In this document: positions 1 to 8,050 of the stretch, piece after piece
Layout: each line of letters starts with the position of its first letter
How positions within the stretch are numbered: position 1 is the stretch's first letter
Origin: Bacilli bacterium
GTDB lineage: Bacteria > Bacillota_I > Bacilli_A > RF39 > UBA660
DNA length: 41,227 bases
Assembly (NCBI GenBank): GCA_900772415.1
Contig: CAAHEC010000030.1
Coordinates: 1-41,227, forward strand
Direction of reading: 5' to 3'
Position numbers and translations under genes: made by a program
Notes under the pieces: model-generated
What the model was told of the DNA's origin: nothing
Seen by the model: only the letters and a program-made list of their open reading frames with translations
The model's database searches: none

Positions 1-1
1 A

Positions 2-724
2 ACAAGAAATAAAATATTTGTAGGATGTTTAGCACTACTTTTAGTAATGGTAGCAGGTTATGCATTATTTAGTCAGAATCTAAATATTACAGGTACTGCA
101 AAAGCACAAGGTGATTTTTCTATTACACCAACATGTCAGCCAGGAATACCTTCGAATTTAGTAGAAGGAGATAATACTAAAGCAATTATTAGTTATTATG
201 AATCAGGAATTCAAGAAAATGGATATTACGATGATTCATGCACGGTAAGTGGAGATACCGTGAATTTTAAATCTGGCTTTAAATGGCCGGGATCAAGAAG
301 GTATTTTACAATTAAGGTAAAGAATACAGGAAGTGTTACAGCGATTTTTAAAGAAGTTGGTGATACAGATGCTGAATTATGTAATGATACTAATGGAAAT
401 GATATTTTTGATGCGGATGAATGTTCTACTGAAAAAAATTCTTGGACATTAGATGACAGGATATTACATTATAAAGTTCCCAATAATGACTCAATTATAG
501 GAATTGAGGATAAAAAAGGAAATTTGTTTTTAGGAGAAAACATAAATGATTTTACTTGGACAGATGATAATGGAGTATACTTAAAATTGGAACCTGGAGA
601 ATCAGCATATCTTTTTGCGTCACTTGGAGTTAGTTCTGAAGTTGGTACAGATAATGGTGGAAAAATGAATCTTAGAGCTAGTTATTCTACAAAATTAATA
701 TTTAATCAACTAAATAAAAAGTAG
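2..724 (+). CDS. Secreted surface protein, 5' end outside window
   Basis: The frame is open from base 2, so the start codon lies upstream of the window. The first in-window ATG (47) falls inside the hydrophobic core of the export signal and cannot be the real start. The visible N-terminus is a signal-peptide core followed by GYALFSQNLNITGTA. This pattern resembles the SipW/TasA-like exported proteins of Firmicutes, where a hydrophobic helix ending in a Tyr-Ala-x-Phe element precedes a beta-rich mature domain. The rest (about 200 residues) is acidic, with paired cysteines (for example CQP near the mature N-terminus, and CNDTNGNDIFDADEC). The segment DTNGNDIFDADE is Asp/Asn-rich and looks like a possible calcium-binding loop. 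No catalytic motif is seen. Exact function is unknown; a fibre or surface-layer subunit is inference. A terminator follows at 716-743. Confidence 0.6.
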   Translation, partial: TRNKIFVGCLALLLVMVAGYALFSQNLNITGTAKAQGDFSITPTCQPGIPSNLVEGDNTKAIISYYESGIQENGYYDDSCTVSGDTVNFKSGFKWPGSRRYFTIKVKNTGSVTAIFKEVGDTDAELCNDTNGNDIFDADECSTEKNSWTLDDRILHYKVPNNDSIIGIEDKKGNLFLGENINDFTWTDDNGVYLKLEPGESAYLFASLGVSSEVGTDNGGKMNLRASYSTKLIFNQLNKK

Positions 725-743
725 TGATAAATCTCTACTTTTT
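716..743 (+). terminator. Rho-independent terminator after the surface-protein gene
   Basis: The arms AAAAAGTAG (716-724) and CTACTTTTT (735-743) are perfectly complementary and the 3' arm carries the T-tract. The hairpin overlaps the last codon and separates this gene from the tyrS leader. Confidence 0.75.
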
Positions 744-786
744 ATTTAAGCTTTAGTTAGGGTTTTAAGAAAATACAACTAATTTA

Positions 787-815
787 TTGACAATGATATA
801 ATAATTTAATAAAAT
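787..815 (+). promoter_or_regulatory. Promoter of tyrS T-box transcript
   Basis: TTGACA (787-792) and TAAAAT (810-815) are separated by exactly 17 bases, a near-consensus sigma-A promoter. Transcription would begin near 822, which leaves only about 145 nt of leader before the attenuator ends. Confidence 0.7.
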
Positions 816-821
816 ATTATT

Positions 822-967
822 GTTAGTGATGAAGGAATTTACGACTCTGGAGCTAAAACGTAATAAAGGCGTTAACTTAAACTAAGTGCTAGATATATAT
901 CTAGAACAAAGGTGGTACCGCGGTTATTGATTATTAAATCGTCCTTTAGTAGAGGATGATTTTTTTT
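822..967 (+). promoter_or_regulatory. T-box riboswitch (tRNA-Tyr responsive) with terminator
   Basis: The hallmark T-box sequence is at 905-922, containing GGTGGTACCGCG. It is preceded by a stem III hairpin, CTAGATAT/ATATCTAG (889-904). It is followed by an intrinsic terminator with arms ATCGTCCT (938-945) and AGGATGAT (953-960) and a T run (961-967). The TGGT within the T-box would pair with the tRNA acceptor end having discriminator A, as tRNA-Tyr does. The only Tyr codon between the predicted start and stem III is TAC at 840-842, followed by a purine, so it is the likely specifier. The leader seems short: only about 65 nt precede stem III. Uncharged tRNA-Tyr is expected to favour readthrough into tyrS. 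Confidence 0.9.
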
Positions 968-986
968 ATTTTGAAAGGAGATTATT

Positions 987-2213
987 ATGACATTATATGA
1001 AGATTTAAAATGGAGAGGATTAATTCAAGACATATCAGATGAAAAATTAATTGATAAACTAAATAATGAAAAATTAACTTTTTACATAGGAACAGATCCA
1101 ACAGCAGATTCTATGCACATAGGTCATTATTCATCATTTTTAATATCTAAAAGACTTGCTAAGGCTGGACATCACCCAATTTTATTAGTAGGTGGTGCAA
1201 CAGGTCTTATAGGAGATCCTAAACCAACAGCAGAGCGTCCTATGATATCTAAAGAAGAAGTAGAACATAATTTTAAAGGACTTAAAAAACAAGCAGAGGA
1301 GATATTTGGTTTTGAAGTTGTTAATAACTTTGATTGGATAAAGGATATTAACGTAATAGACTTTTTAAGAGATTATGGTAAGTATTTTAATATCAATTAC
1401 ATGCTTGCTAAAGATAAGGTTAAATCTAGAATGGAAACTGGTATTACTTATGCTGAGTTTTCATATATGATACTTCAAGCACTTGATTTTATGCACCTTT
1501 ATGAAACAAGAGGATGCACACTACAAGTTGCAGGATCAGATCAATGGGGAAATATAACATCAGGTATTGAGCTTACTAGAAAAAAACTTGGTAAAGAACT
1601 ATACGGAATGGTAATGCCACTTGTTACGGATTCTAATGGAGTTAAGTTTGGTAAAACTGAAGGAAATGCACTATGGTTAGATAAAAATAAGACATCTTCT
1701 TATGAGTTATATCAATATTTAATTAACCTAGAAGATTCTATGATTATTGAATACTTAAAAAAATTAACATTCTTAAGTAAAGAAGAAATAGAAGAGTTAG
1801 AAAAGAAACATAACAAAAATCCTCACCTAAGAGAAGCTCATAAAGCACTAGCTCGTGAAGTAATAACTGATCTTCATGGTAAGGAAGAATATGAAAAGGC
1901 CGTTAAGATAAGTGAAGCTCTATTTAGTGGAAAAGTATCATCACTTTCAAAAGATGAAATATTAATGTGCTTTAAAAATGTTCCTTCATTTGATGTTAAA
2001 GAAGGTGTTAAACTAATCGATATGTTAGTAGATAATAATATTTGTACAAGTAAAAGAGAAGCTAGGGAATTTTTAAATGCATCATCTATTTCTATTAATG
2101 ATAAAAAGGTAAATGATTGTGATATGTTAATTACTAAAGATATAGCAATAGACGGTGAGTTACTAGTTATAAAACGTGGTAAAAAGAAAAACTTTATAGG
2201 AAAAATAAAATAA
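987..2213 (+). CDS. tyrS: Tyrosyl-tRNA synthetase
   Basis: Class I aminoacyl-tRNA synthetase that charges tRNA-Tyr with tyrosine in the cytoplasm. The catalytic Rossmann domain has the HIGH motif at residues 44-47 and the KMSKS-equivalent KFGKT at 220-224. The tyrosine-pocket stretch GSDQW is at 183-187. The C-terminal ~65 residues form an S4-type RNA-binding domain. At 408 residues it has the normal length for the bacterial TyrS family. The start is set by GAAAGGAG (973-980), seven bases before the ATG. It sits directly behind a T-box leader, so expression should respond to uncharged tRNA-Tyr. A strong terminator at 2214-2241 makes the transcript single-gene. Confidence 0.97.
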   Translation: MTLYEDLKWRGLIQDISDEKLIDKLNNEKLTFYIGTDPTADSMHIGHYSSFLISKRLAKAGHHPILLVGGATGLIGDPKPTAERPMISKEEVEHNFKGLKKQAEEIFGFEVVNNFDWIKDINVIDFLRDYGKYFNINYMLAKDKVKSRMETGITYAEFSYMILQALDFMHLYETRGCTLQVAGSDQWGNITSGIELTRKKLGKELYGMVMPLVTDSNGVKFGKTEGNALWLDKNKTSSYELYQYLINLEDSMIIEYLKKLTFLSKEEIEELEKKHNKNPHLREAHKALAREVITDLHGKEEYEKAVKISEALFSGKVSSLSKDEILMCFKNVPSFDVKEGVKLIDMLVDNNICTSKREAREFLNASSISINDKKVNDCDMLITKDIAIDGELLVIKRGKKKNFIGKIK

Positions 2214-2241
2214 GTTAATGATTGTGTATCATTAACTTTTT
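2214..2241 (+). terminator. Terminator of tyrS
   Basis: Perfect 9-bp stem GTTAATGAT (2214-2222) / ATCATTAAC (2228-2236) with loop TGTGT and five T residues (2237-2241), immediately after the stop codon. Confidence 0.9.
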
Positions 2242-2366
2242 GTATGTTTAAAAATTAATAATATTATTTAAGTAATATAAAATATGTGGATAAAAGAATA
2301 TTGATATATTAGATAATATGAATGAAGATTAGTTTTTCTTGCACTCTAGATATTTTTTTTAAAATA

Positions 2367-2375
2367 TGCTATAAT
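2367..2375 (+). promoter_or_regulatory. Extended -10 promoter of the RNase J-family gene
   Basis: TGCTATAAT at 2367-2375 is a perfect extended -10 (TGn before TATAAT). No good -35 hexamer lies 16-18 bases upstream, which is typical of extended -10 promoters. The SD GGAGGG-like stretch before the gene follows about 25 bases downstream. Confidence 0.6.
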
Positions 2376-2409
2376 TATGTAGCTTAATTTAAAGAAAGGA
2401 GGGAAATAT

Positions 2410-4062
2410 ATGAGTAAGATTAAGATATTCGCATTAGGTGGCCTTAATGAGGAAGGTAAGAATATGTATGTTGTTAAAGTTGATAATGATATATTTGTTT
2501 TTGATGCCGGGTTAAAATTTGCTAGTGATAAACTTTTGGGTGTTGATTATGTTATACCTAATTTTGATTATATAAAAGAAAACAAGAAAAACGTAAAGGG
2601 ACTTTTTATAACTCATGGGCATGAAAAAAACATGGGGGCTGTTTGTGATATAATTTCTGAGATTCCAACTTTAAAGGTATATGCTACTAAATTTACAATG
2701 GGAATGTTAAAAAAGGAATTGTTAGATTCTAATGTTAAATATAATCATAGAAATCTAATTTCAATTGATCCTCATAAAAAGATTAATTTTGGTAAATCAA
2801 GCATTTTTCCAGTAAGATTAACTCATTCAATTCCCGATAATGTTGGATATGCTTTAAATACTCCTGATGGTACAATTTTTTATACAGGTAACTATGTTTT
2901 TGATGCTACTATGTTAGGTCCGTATAAAGCTGATATAGGTAAGCTTGCATATATAGGAAAGCAAGGAGTTTTGTGTTTATTAGGGGAGTCTATGTATGCT
3001 GATAAAATTGGATATACTTCTCCTAAAAATAGAATTGATAAACTTATAAAAGATACAATTAACAAAGCAGAAAATAGACTTATAGTAACTGTTTTTACTG
3101 CTCATGTTTCAAGAATAGAAGAATTATTTAATGAAATTTCTAAAACGACTAGAAGAGTTGTTGTAATGGGTCATAAACTTCAGGGAATAATAAATGATAT
3201 TTTGGATAATAATTATATTAAGTTTGATCGTGAGAGAATTGGAGATTTAAGTAACATAAATGACAAAGATGTTATTATTTTAGTTTCCAATGAAAGAGAA
3301 AAACCTTTTATGAATTTAAATAGAATAATAAATGGTTATGATAAGTTTATTAAAATTAAGCCAACAGATACCGTGTTTTTTATGGAACCTATAAACGATT
3401 ATAACGAAAAACTTGCTATTAAAGTCGTTGATGATATATCAAAGTTAGGTGCTAATGTTATTACTATGTCTAGAAAAGATAATTTACTTCATCATGCATC
3501 GAGTGAAGATATAATGCTTATGCTTGATTTAATGAATCCTAAATATTATATGCCTGTAATAGGAGAATATCGTCATATGATAGCAAATGCTAATTGTGCT
3601 ATTCATGTTGGTATGAAAAGGGAAAATATAATCTTAAAACAAAACGGGGAAGTTGTAAATTTTGTTAAGGGTGAATTAAAAGACGTGTTTGAAAAAGTTA
3701 AAGTAGATGATATCTTAATAGATGGTAATTCATCTAAAGATATAGGAGAACTAGTTTTAAAGGATAGAGAATTATTATCTGATAATGGAATCGTTATTAT
3801 TTGTGCAACTTTAGATAAAAGGACTAAAGAAATTTTGGCAATGCCAGAGGTTTTAACTCGCGGATTTATATATGTAAAAGAAAGTAATGATTTAATTGAG
3901 GAAATGAAAAAGATTTCACTAGATGTAATACAAGAAAATACATCTGATAATTATGTTGAGTATAATAAAATAAAACTAGGAATAAGAGATAGACTAAGTA
4001 AATATCTATATGAAGAAACAGAATGTAGACCAATGATAATAACAGTAATTCAAGAAGTATAA
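2410..4062 (+). CDS. Ribonuclease J-family protein with degenerate metal site
   Basis: A 550-residue metallo-beta-lactamase/beta-CASP protein of RNase J type, matching the family in length and domain order (MBL, beta-CASP insert, MBL end, C-terminal domain). RNase J enzymes are 5' exonucleases/endonucleases in Firmicute mRNA decay and rRNA maturation. Several metal-ligand positions are changed. The usual HxHxDH motif reads HGHEKN (H69, H71, then K73 and N74). The conserved TGD reads TGN (N161). THSIPD (H139) and a His in HHASS (361-362) remain. Loss of the Asp-His pair and the later Asp suggests weak or no nuclease activity. It may be a J2-like partner of an active J1 coded elsewhere; that is inference. 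The start follows AAAGGAGGG. It is a single-gene unit between two terminators. Confidence 0.85.
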   Translation: MSKIKIFALGGLNEEGKNMYVVKVDNDIFVFDAGLKFASDKLLGVDYVIPNFDYIKENKKNVKGLFITHGHEKNMGAVCDIISEIPTLKVYATKFTMGMLKKELLDSNVKYNHRNLISIDPHKKINFGKSSIFPVRLTHSIPDNVGYALNTPDGTIFYTGNYVFDATMLGPYKADIGKLAYIGKQGVLCLLGESMYADKIGYTSPKNRIDKLIKDTINKAENRLIVTVFTAHVSRIEELFNEISKTTRRVVVMGHKLQGIINDILDNNYIKFDRERIGDLSNINDKDVIILVSNEREKPFMNLNRIINGYDKFIKIKPTDTVFFMEPINDYNEKLAIKVVDDISKLGANVITMSRKDNLLHHASSEDIMLMLDLMNPKYYMPVIGEYRHMIANANCAIHVGMKRENIILKQNGEVVNFVKGELKDVFEKVKVDDILIDGNSSKDIGELVLKDRELLSDNGIVIICATLDKRTKEILAMPEVLTRGFIYVKESNDLIEEMKKISLDVIQENTSDNYVEYNKIKLGIRDRLSKYLYEETECRPMIITVIQEV

Positions 4063-4082
4063 CAATAATTGTTATGCTTTTT
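4059..4082 (+). terminator. Terminator of the RNase J-family gene
   Basis: ATAACAA (4059-4065) and TTGTTAT (4069-4075) form a 7-bp stem with a 3-base loop, followed by GC and five T residues. It overlaps the stop codon. Confidence 0.65.
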
Positions 4083-4085
4083 CAT

Positions 4086-4115
4086 TTGACAATGATACTA
4101 AAAATTGCTATCATT
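4086..4115 (+). promoter_or_regulatory. Promoter with internal inverted repeat
   Basis: TTGACA (4086-4091), 17-base spacer, TATCAT (4109-4114) preceded by TGC, so an extended -10. The perfect inverted repeat AATGATA (4091-4097) / TATCATT (4109-4115) spans the spacer and -10. It may be a repressor operator, but no regulator is identified. Confidence 0.6.
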
Positions 4116-4138
4116 AAACTGAAAAGGAAGTGTATGAT

Positions 4139-5062
4139 ATGGAAAAAAACTATAATTTATACAGTTTAATAGGTATTGGAAGAAATGCTTCAGAAGAAGC
4201 TATTGCAAATAGAATTGAAAGAATTAAAAGATTAAAGAATGATTATTCAGAAGAATTGTTTAAAAAAATTGAAGAGGAATACAAGTTATTTCTTGAAGAT
4301 AGAAATCTATATGATAAAAAAATAGGAATTAATAGTGATAAAAACATTGATGATAATCAACAAGAGGATAAAAAAACATATTATACCAATAATACTTTTA
4401 AATCATCAGAAGAAAAATCAGACAATATAGGTGTGGTGGACAAATCTGGTGTAGATAAAACTTATGATCCTATGTTTGATGATCAATATGCATTTGTTAA
4501 ACTGGCTAATGAATCCTATTTAAAAAAGAAGAAAGAAGAAAATGATATAATTAATCAAAGAGAAGCAGAGAGATCATATAAGATTTATAAAGATGAAAAA
4601 AACAAAAGAAAGCAAGCTAAGAATTTAAAATTAAAGAAAGTAGTATCAATAGTAGTTTGTGGTGTGATTGTTTTTGTAGGTGCTATGTCAGTTAGTAATT
4701 TAATAAAAAAGAATAATAACAATAAAAATAAATTGAATAATGTTTGTGTTGAATATGAAGTAAAAAATGGTGATACTAAAAGTGATATAGATGATATTTT
4801 TGGAGAATATGGTTTTTCATATTACGAGGTATCTGGTCCGTATAGAAATTCAAATCTTATTTATGCAGGTGATGTTATAGTAGGAATAACAACTAAAGAA
4901 GAGGCAGATAAACTAGTAGAAGAAGGAAGAGGAAAAATTATATCCGTGGATTATGCTATAGAACTTTTAAGTGAAAATAACAGTTTAACCCCGAAATTAA
5001 AAGAATATCAAAATGGAAAAAGTAATTTAGTTTTTTATATTCCAACAAGTTATACAAAGTAG
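4139..5062 (+). CDS. Membrane protein with J-domain-like N-terminus and LysM-like C-terminus
   Basis: Not a family I can name. The first ~60 residues (NLYSLIGIGRNASEEAIANR and on) resemble a divergent J-domain helix pair, without a clear HPD motif. A charged, Lys/Glu-rich linker of about 100 residues follows. One transmembrane segment lies near residues 160-185 (VVSIVVCGVIVFVGAMSV), then about 120 residues predicted outside. The outer part contains YEVKNGDT followed by NLIYAGDVIVG. This matches the start and end of a LysM fold, so peptidoglycan contact is possible but inferred. The ATG at 4139 is preferred over the in-frame GTG at 4130, because that GTG overlaps the SD AAAGGAAG and would leave no spacing. 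The gene has its own promoter and terminator. Confidence 0.7.
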   Translation: MEKNYNLYSLIGIGRNASEEAIANRIERIKRLKNDYSEELFKKIEEEYKLFLEDRNLYDKKIGINSDKNIDDNQQEDKKTYYTNNTFKSSEEKSDNIGVVDKSGVDKTYDPMFDDQYAFVKLANESYLKKKKEENDIINQREAERSYKIYKDEKNKRKQAKNLKLKKVVSIVVCGVIVFVGAMSVSNLIKKNNNNKNKLNNVCVEYEVKNGDTKSDIDDIFGEYGFSYYEVSGPYRNSNLIYAGDVIVGITTKEEADKLVEEGRGKIISVDYAIELLSENNSLTPKLKEYQNGKSNLVFYIPTSYTK

Positions 5063-5084
5063 GCTAAAAATGCTTACTTTTTTA
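5057..5084 (+). terminator. Terminator of the J/LysM-like gene
   Basis: AAGTAGGC (5057-5064) pairs with GCTTACTT (5072-5079) over 8 bp (one G-U), followed by a T run. It overlaps the stop codon. Confidence 0.75.
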
Positions 5085-5090
5085 ATTTTT

Positions 5091-5120
5091 TTGTAATATT
5101 TTGATATTTTGTGCTATAAT
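5091..5120 (+). promoter_or_regulatory. Promoter of typA
   Basis: TTGTAA (5091-5096), 18-base spacer, TATAAT (5115-5120) with TGC directly before it. A strong extended -10 promoter about 30 bases upstream of the gene. Confidence 0.7.
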
Positions 5121-5150
5121 TAACGAGTTAGTAAAAAAGAGGTGTAATTT

Positions 5151-6965
5151 ATGGAAATAAGAAATGTTGCAATAATAGCCCATGTTGACCATGGTAAAAC
5201 AACATTAGTAAATCAATTATTAGAGCAATCAGATACTTTAAGAGAAAATCAGCAAATAATGGATAGAGCAATGGATTCTAATGACATTGAAAGAGAACGT
5301 GGTATAACGATTCTAGCTAAGACAACTGCTATCAATTATAAGAATTATAGAATAAATATACTAGATACTCCAGGTCATGCTGATTTTGGTGGTGAAGTAG
5401 AAAGAATAATGCACATGGTAGATGGTGTATTACTTGTTGTCGATGCATATGAAGGAACTATGCCACAAACAAGATTCGTTCTTAAAAAGGCTTTAGAAGC
5501 TGGTGTAAAACCAATAGTTGCAATTAATAAAGTTGATAAACCTTCTACTAGAATAAGTGAAGTATTAGACGAAGTATTAGAATTATTCATGGAACTTGGA
5601 GCAAATGATGATCAATTAGATTTTCCAGTTGTTTATGTATCAGCACTTCAAGGTACATCAAGTATTTCACCTGATTTATCAACTCAAAAACATACAATGG
5701 ATCCAGTGCTTGATATGATTGTTAATAATATACCAGGCCCTTCAATGGATGTATCTTCTCCTTTACAATTCCAACCAGCCTTACTAGACTATAATGATTA
5801 CGTTGGAAGAATTGGTATTGGACGTGTTGCTCGTGGTACTATTAAAGAAAATGAAAACGTATCTTGTGTTAGATTAGACGGAACAATTAAACAATTTAGA
5901 ATTCAAAAATTATTCGGATTTCTAGGACTTAAGAGAATAGAAGTTAAAGAAGCTCATGCAGGAGAGATAGTTGCAATCGCAGGTCTTCCAGATATATCAG
6001 TTGGTGAAACTGTGTGTACTATAGGAAAAGAAGAAGCACTAGAACCACTTAGAATAGATGAGCCAACGCTTCAAATGACGTTTTCTGTTAACAATTCTCC
6101 TTTTGCAGGAAGAGAAGGTAAGCTTGTAACAGCAAGAAAACTAGAAGAAAGATTAATAAAAGAAACTCAAAGAGACGTATCTTTAAGAGTAAGACAAAAT
6201 GATACTGAAAGCTGGATTGTATCAGGACGTGGTGAACTTCACTTATCTATTTTAATTGAAAATATGAGAAGACAAGGATACGAACTTCAAGTATCTAAAC
6301 CAGAAGTTATCGTAAAGGAAATTAATGGGGTACCTTGTGAACCATACGAAGATTTACAACTAGAAGTTCCAGAGGAAAACGTAGGTGCTGTAATAGAAGC
6401 ACTTGGAACACGTGGAGCGGAAATGATTCAAATGACAAATCATCAAAACCAAGTAAGATTAAATTATTCTATTCCATCACGTGGACTTATTGGATTTATG
6501 ACTGATTATATGACTATGACTAAGGGTTACGGTATTATTAATCATACTTTTAGCACTTATAAACCAATGGCAGATGCTGTTGTAGGAGAAAGAAAACTAG
6601 GAGTTTTAGTTTCTATGGAAAATGGTAAGGCATCAGCATACGGACTTGGACAGTTAGAAGATAGGGGAGTTATGTTTATCGAACCTGGATGTGAAGTATA
6701 TGAAGGTATGATAGTTGGTGAAAATAACAGAGAAAATGATTTAGCAGTAAACGTTGTAAAACAAAAACAACAAACTAATACAAGAAGTGCTGGTAAAGAT
6801 CATACGGTAGTGTTAAAAAGACCACGTAAATTATCTTTAGAAGTATGCTTAGATTATATTAACTCTGATGAATTAGTAGAAGTTACACCTGAAAACTTTA
6901 GAATGAGAAAGAAAATACTTAATACGGAAGAAAGAAAGAAATTTGATGCAAGAAAAAATAGTTAG
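5151..6965 (+). CDS. typA: Ribosome-binding GTPase TypA/BipA
   Basis: Translational GTPase of the EF-G-like family that binds the 70S ribosome and helps late 50S assembly and stress or cold adaptation. The G domain is intact: AHVDHGKT (residues 10-17), DTPGH (72-76), NKVD (126-129). It is followed by domain II, the EF-G III/V-like domains and the BipA-specific C-terminal domain (VCLDYINSDELVEVTP near the end). At 604 residues it has the usual length. It is a single-gene unit with its own extended -10 promoter. Its terminator is a 13-bp perfect stem shared with the convergent HipA-like gene. Confidence 0.97.
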   Translation: MEIRNVAIIAHVDHGKTTLVNQLLEQSDTLRENQQIMDRAMDSNDIERERGITILAKTTAINYKNYRINILDTPGHADFGGEVERIMHMVDGVLLVVDAYEGTMPQTRFVLKKALEAGVKPIVAINKVDKPSTRISEVLDEVLELFMELGANDDQLDFPVVYVSALQGTSSISPDLSTQKHTMDPVLDMIVNNIPGPSMDVSSPLQFQPALLDYNDYVGRIGIGRVARGTIKENENVSCVRLDGTIKQFRIQKLFGFLGLKRIEVKEAHAGEIVAIAGLPDISVGETVCTIGKEEALEPLRIDEPTLQMTFSVNNSPFAGREGKLVTARKLEERLIKETQRDVSLRVRQNDTESWIVSGRGELHLSILIENMRRQGYELQVSKPEVIVKEINGVPCEPYEDLQLEVPEENVGAVIEALGTRGAEMIQMTNHQNQVRLNYSIPSRGLIGFMTDYMTMTKGYGIINHTFSTYKPMADAVVGERKLGVLVSMENGKASAYGLGQLEDRGVMFIEPGCEVYEGMIVGENNRENDLAVNVVKQKQQTNTRSAGKDHTVVLKRPRKLSLEVCLDYINSDELVEVTPENFRMRKKILNTEERKKFDARKNS

Positions 6966-6988
6966 TTTTTAAATGCTAACTATTTTTT
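6953..6988. terminator. Bidirectional terminator between typA and HipA-like gene
   Basis: Arms 6953-6965 (A-rich, ending ATAGTTAG) and 6976-6988 (CTAACTAT then T run) are complementary over 13 bp with a 10-base loop. A-tract and T-tract on the two sides let it serve both converging genes. Confidence 0.9.
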
Positions 6989-7925
6989 ATGTTAATTTAA
7001 TGGAAAAAGCTTTTCCTTTTTCTTTTAATGCATCGTTTATTAAATATTCACTATCTTTAAAGAAATTTTGTATTTTTTTATAGTAATCATTATCCATTGT
7101 TATCTTTTTATCCTTTTGCATTTCACAAAGAGCTTTATAAATGTTAGATCCTTTTAACTGCTTACTTGCAAAATCCATTATTTCTTCATATTCTAAAAGA
7201 TAAGAAAACATATCTTTACAATTTGTTATTTCATCACTTATATGTGGAAAAAAGTTGTATTTTTCTTCTCTTACAAAAACTGAATTTTTATCTACGTTAT
7301 CATATAATGGGCATAATTTTGTTTGTACACTTTTGCCATTTCCTTTAGTACCTGTTATAATTCCAAAATTGCAAGGAAATCTATCAATGTTTCCATAAAT
7401 TCTATCTATAAAGCATGTTTTTAGGAAAAATGATTCACCATCATATTTTTTCATTTTGTTATATCCTTTTTCTATGTTAGGACATCTATTAAATACTACA
7501 TTTATTTTTTCTTTCTTTTTTAAAAGAGAGGGTGATACTAAATACTCTTTATCATTAAATGATGCAACATCATACATAGCATGTTTTATGTTAAGTTGTT
7601 TTAAAAAGTATGTCATTAGAATTTCAAAATCATTTTCATTCATGTTTCTGTTTTTCTTTACCAATAATTTGGTCCCATTGTTAAGCAATAGCCAATTAAT
7701 ATTTAAATCTTCTAAATTAGATACTATAAATGGAATTTCTTCTAATATTATTCTTCCCATCTTATCTCTTTTAACCTCTGGGATGGATTGTTTATTTGTA
7801 TGATTTTGTTTGTAAGTATTATAAAATTCATCCAATTTGTTAAATTTTACGTCAAAATTTTCTTTGCTATTGTTCTCATTAAATAAGTTGTTGGCTTTTA
7901 AAATAGCCTTTATTTTATCCTCCAT
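6987..7925 (-). CDS. HipA-like kinase-fold protein
   Basis: A 312-residue protein with the C-terminal signature of HipA-type protein kinases: DRIYGNIDRFPCNFGII (residues 174-190) followed by LCPLYDN (204-210). In HipA the Asp of GNxDRH and the later YD are catalytic and Mg-binding. Here D181, N186 and D209 are kept, but the usual His after DR is Phe. A Lys-rich strand (TKLLVKKNRN, 85-94) could supply the ATP lysine. There is no HipB-like helix-turn-helix gene next to it, so a HipBA toxin pair is not supported. It lies between typA (convergent) and nifJ (divergent). The substrate is unknown. Assignment is by motif only. Confidence 0.6.
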   Translation of the reverse strand: MEDKIKAILKANNLFNENNSKENFDVKFNKLDEFYNTYKQNHTNKQSIPEVKRDKMGRIILEEIPFIVSNLEDLNINWLLLNNGTKLLVKKNRNMNENDFEILMTYFLKQLNIKHAMYDVASFNDKEYLVSPSLLKKKEKINVVFNRCPNIEKGYNKMKKYDGESFFLKTCFIDRIYGNIDRFPCNFGIITGTKGNGKSVQTKLCPLYDNVDKNSVFVREEKYNFFPHISDEITNCKDMFSYLLEYEEIMDFASKQLKGSNIYKALCEMQKDKKITMDNDYYKKIQNFFKDSEYLINDALKEKGKAFSIKLT

Positions 7926-7953
7926 TTAAAAATCACCACTTTTGTTGGCTTAT

Positions 7954-7982
7954 ACTATAGCATATTCTCATTATAATTGCAA
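7954..7982 (-). promoter_or_regulatory. Promoter of the HipA-like gene
   Basis: Read on the minus strand: TTGCAA (7982-7977), 17-base spacer, TATAGT (7959-7954) preceded by TGC. It lies back to back with the nifJ promoter. Confidence 0.6.
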
Positions 7983-7993
7983 ACTTTTTTGAC

Positions 7994-8022
7994 TTTTAAA
8001 AAGACTTGTTTAATGGTATAAT
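7994..8022 (+). promoter_or_regulatory. Promoter of nifJ
   Basis: TATAAT (8017-8022) with TGG directly before it gives an extended -10. The best -35 at 17-base spacing is the weak TTTTAA (7994-7999). A TTGACT at 7989 is 22 bases away and probably too far. Confidence 0.5.
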
Positions 8023-8050
8023 TAGCTTATATGGTAAAGGAATGATTTAA

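Noticed and set aside
787..4097. Shared 12-mer TTGACAATGATA at 787 and 4086 as a common operator
   Set aside because: Half of it is the -35 hexamer and the rest is AT-rich. The mirror arm TATCATT is present only at the second site, so chance is enough.
6987..7925. HipBA toxin-antitoxin module
   Set aside because: No HipB-like DNA-binding gene is adjacent; the neighbours are typA and nifJ.
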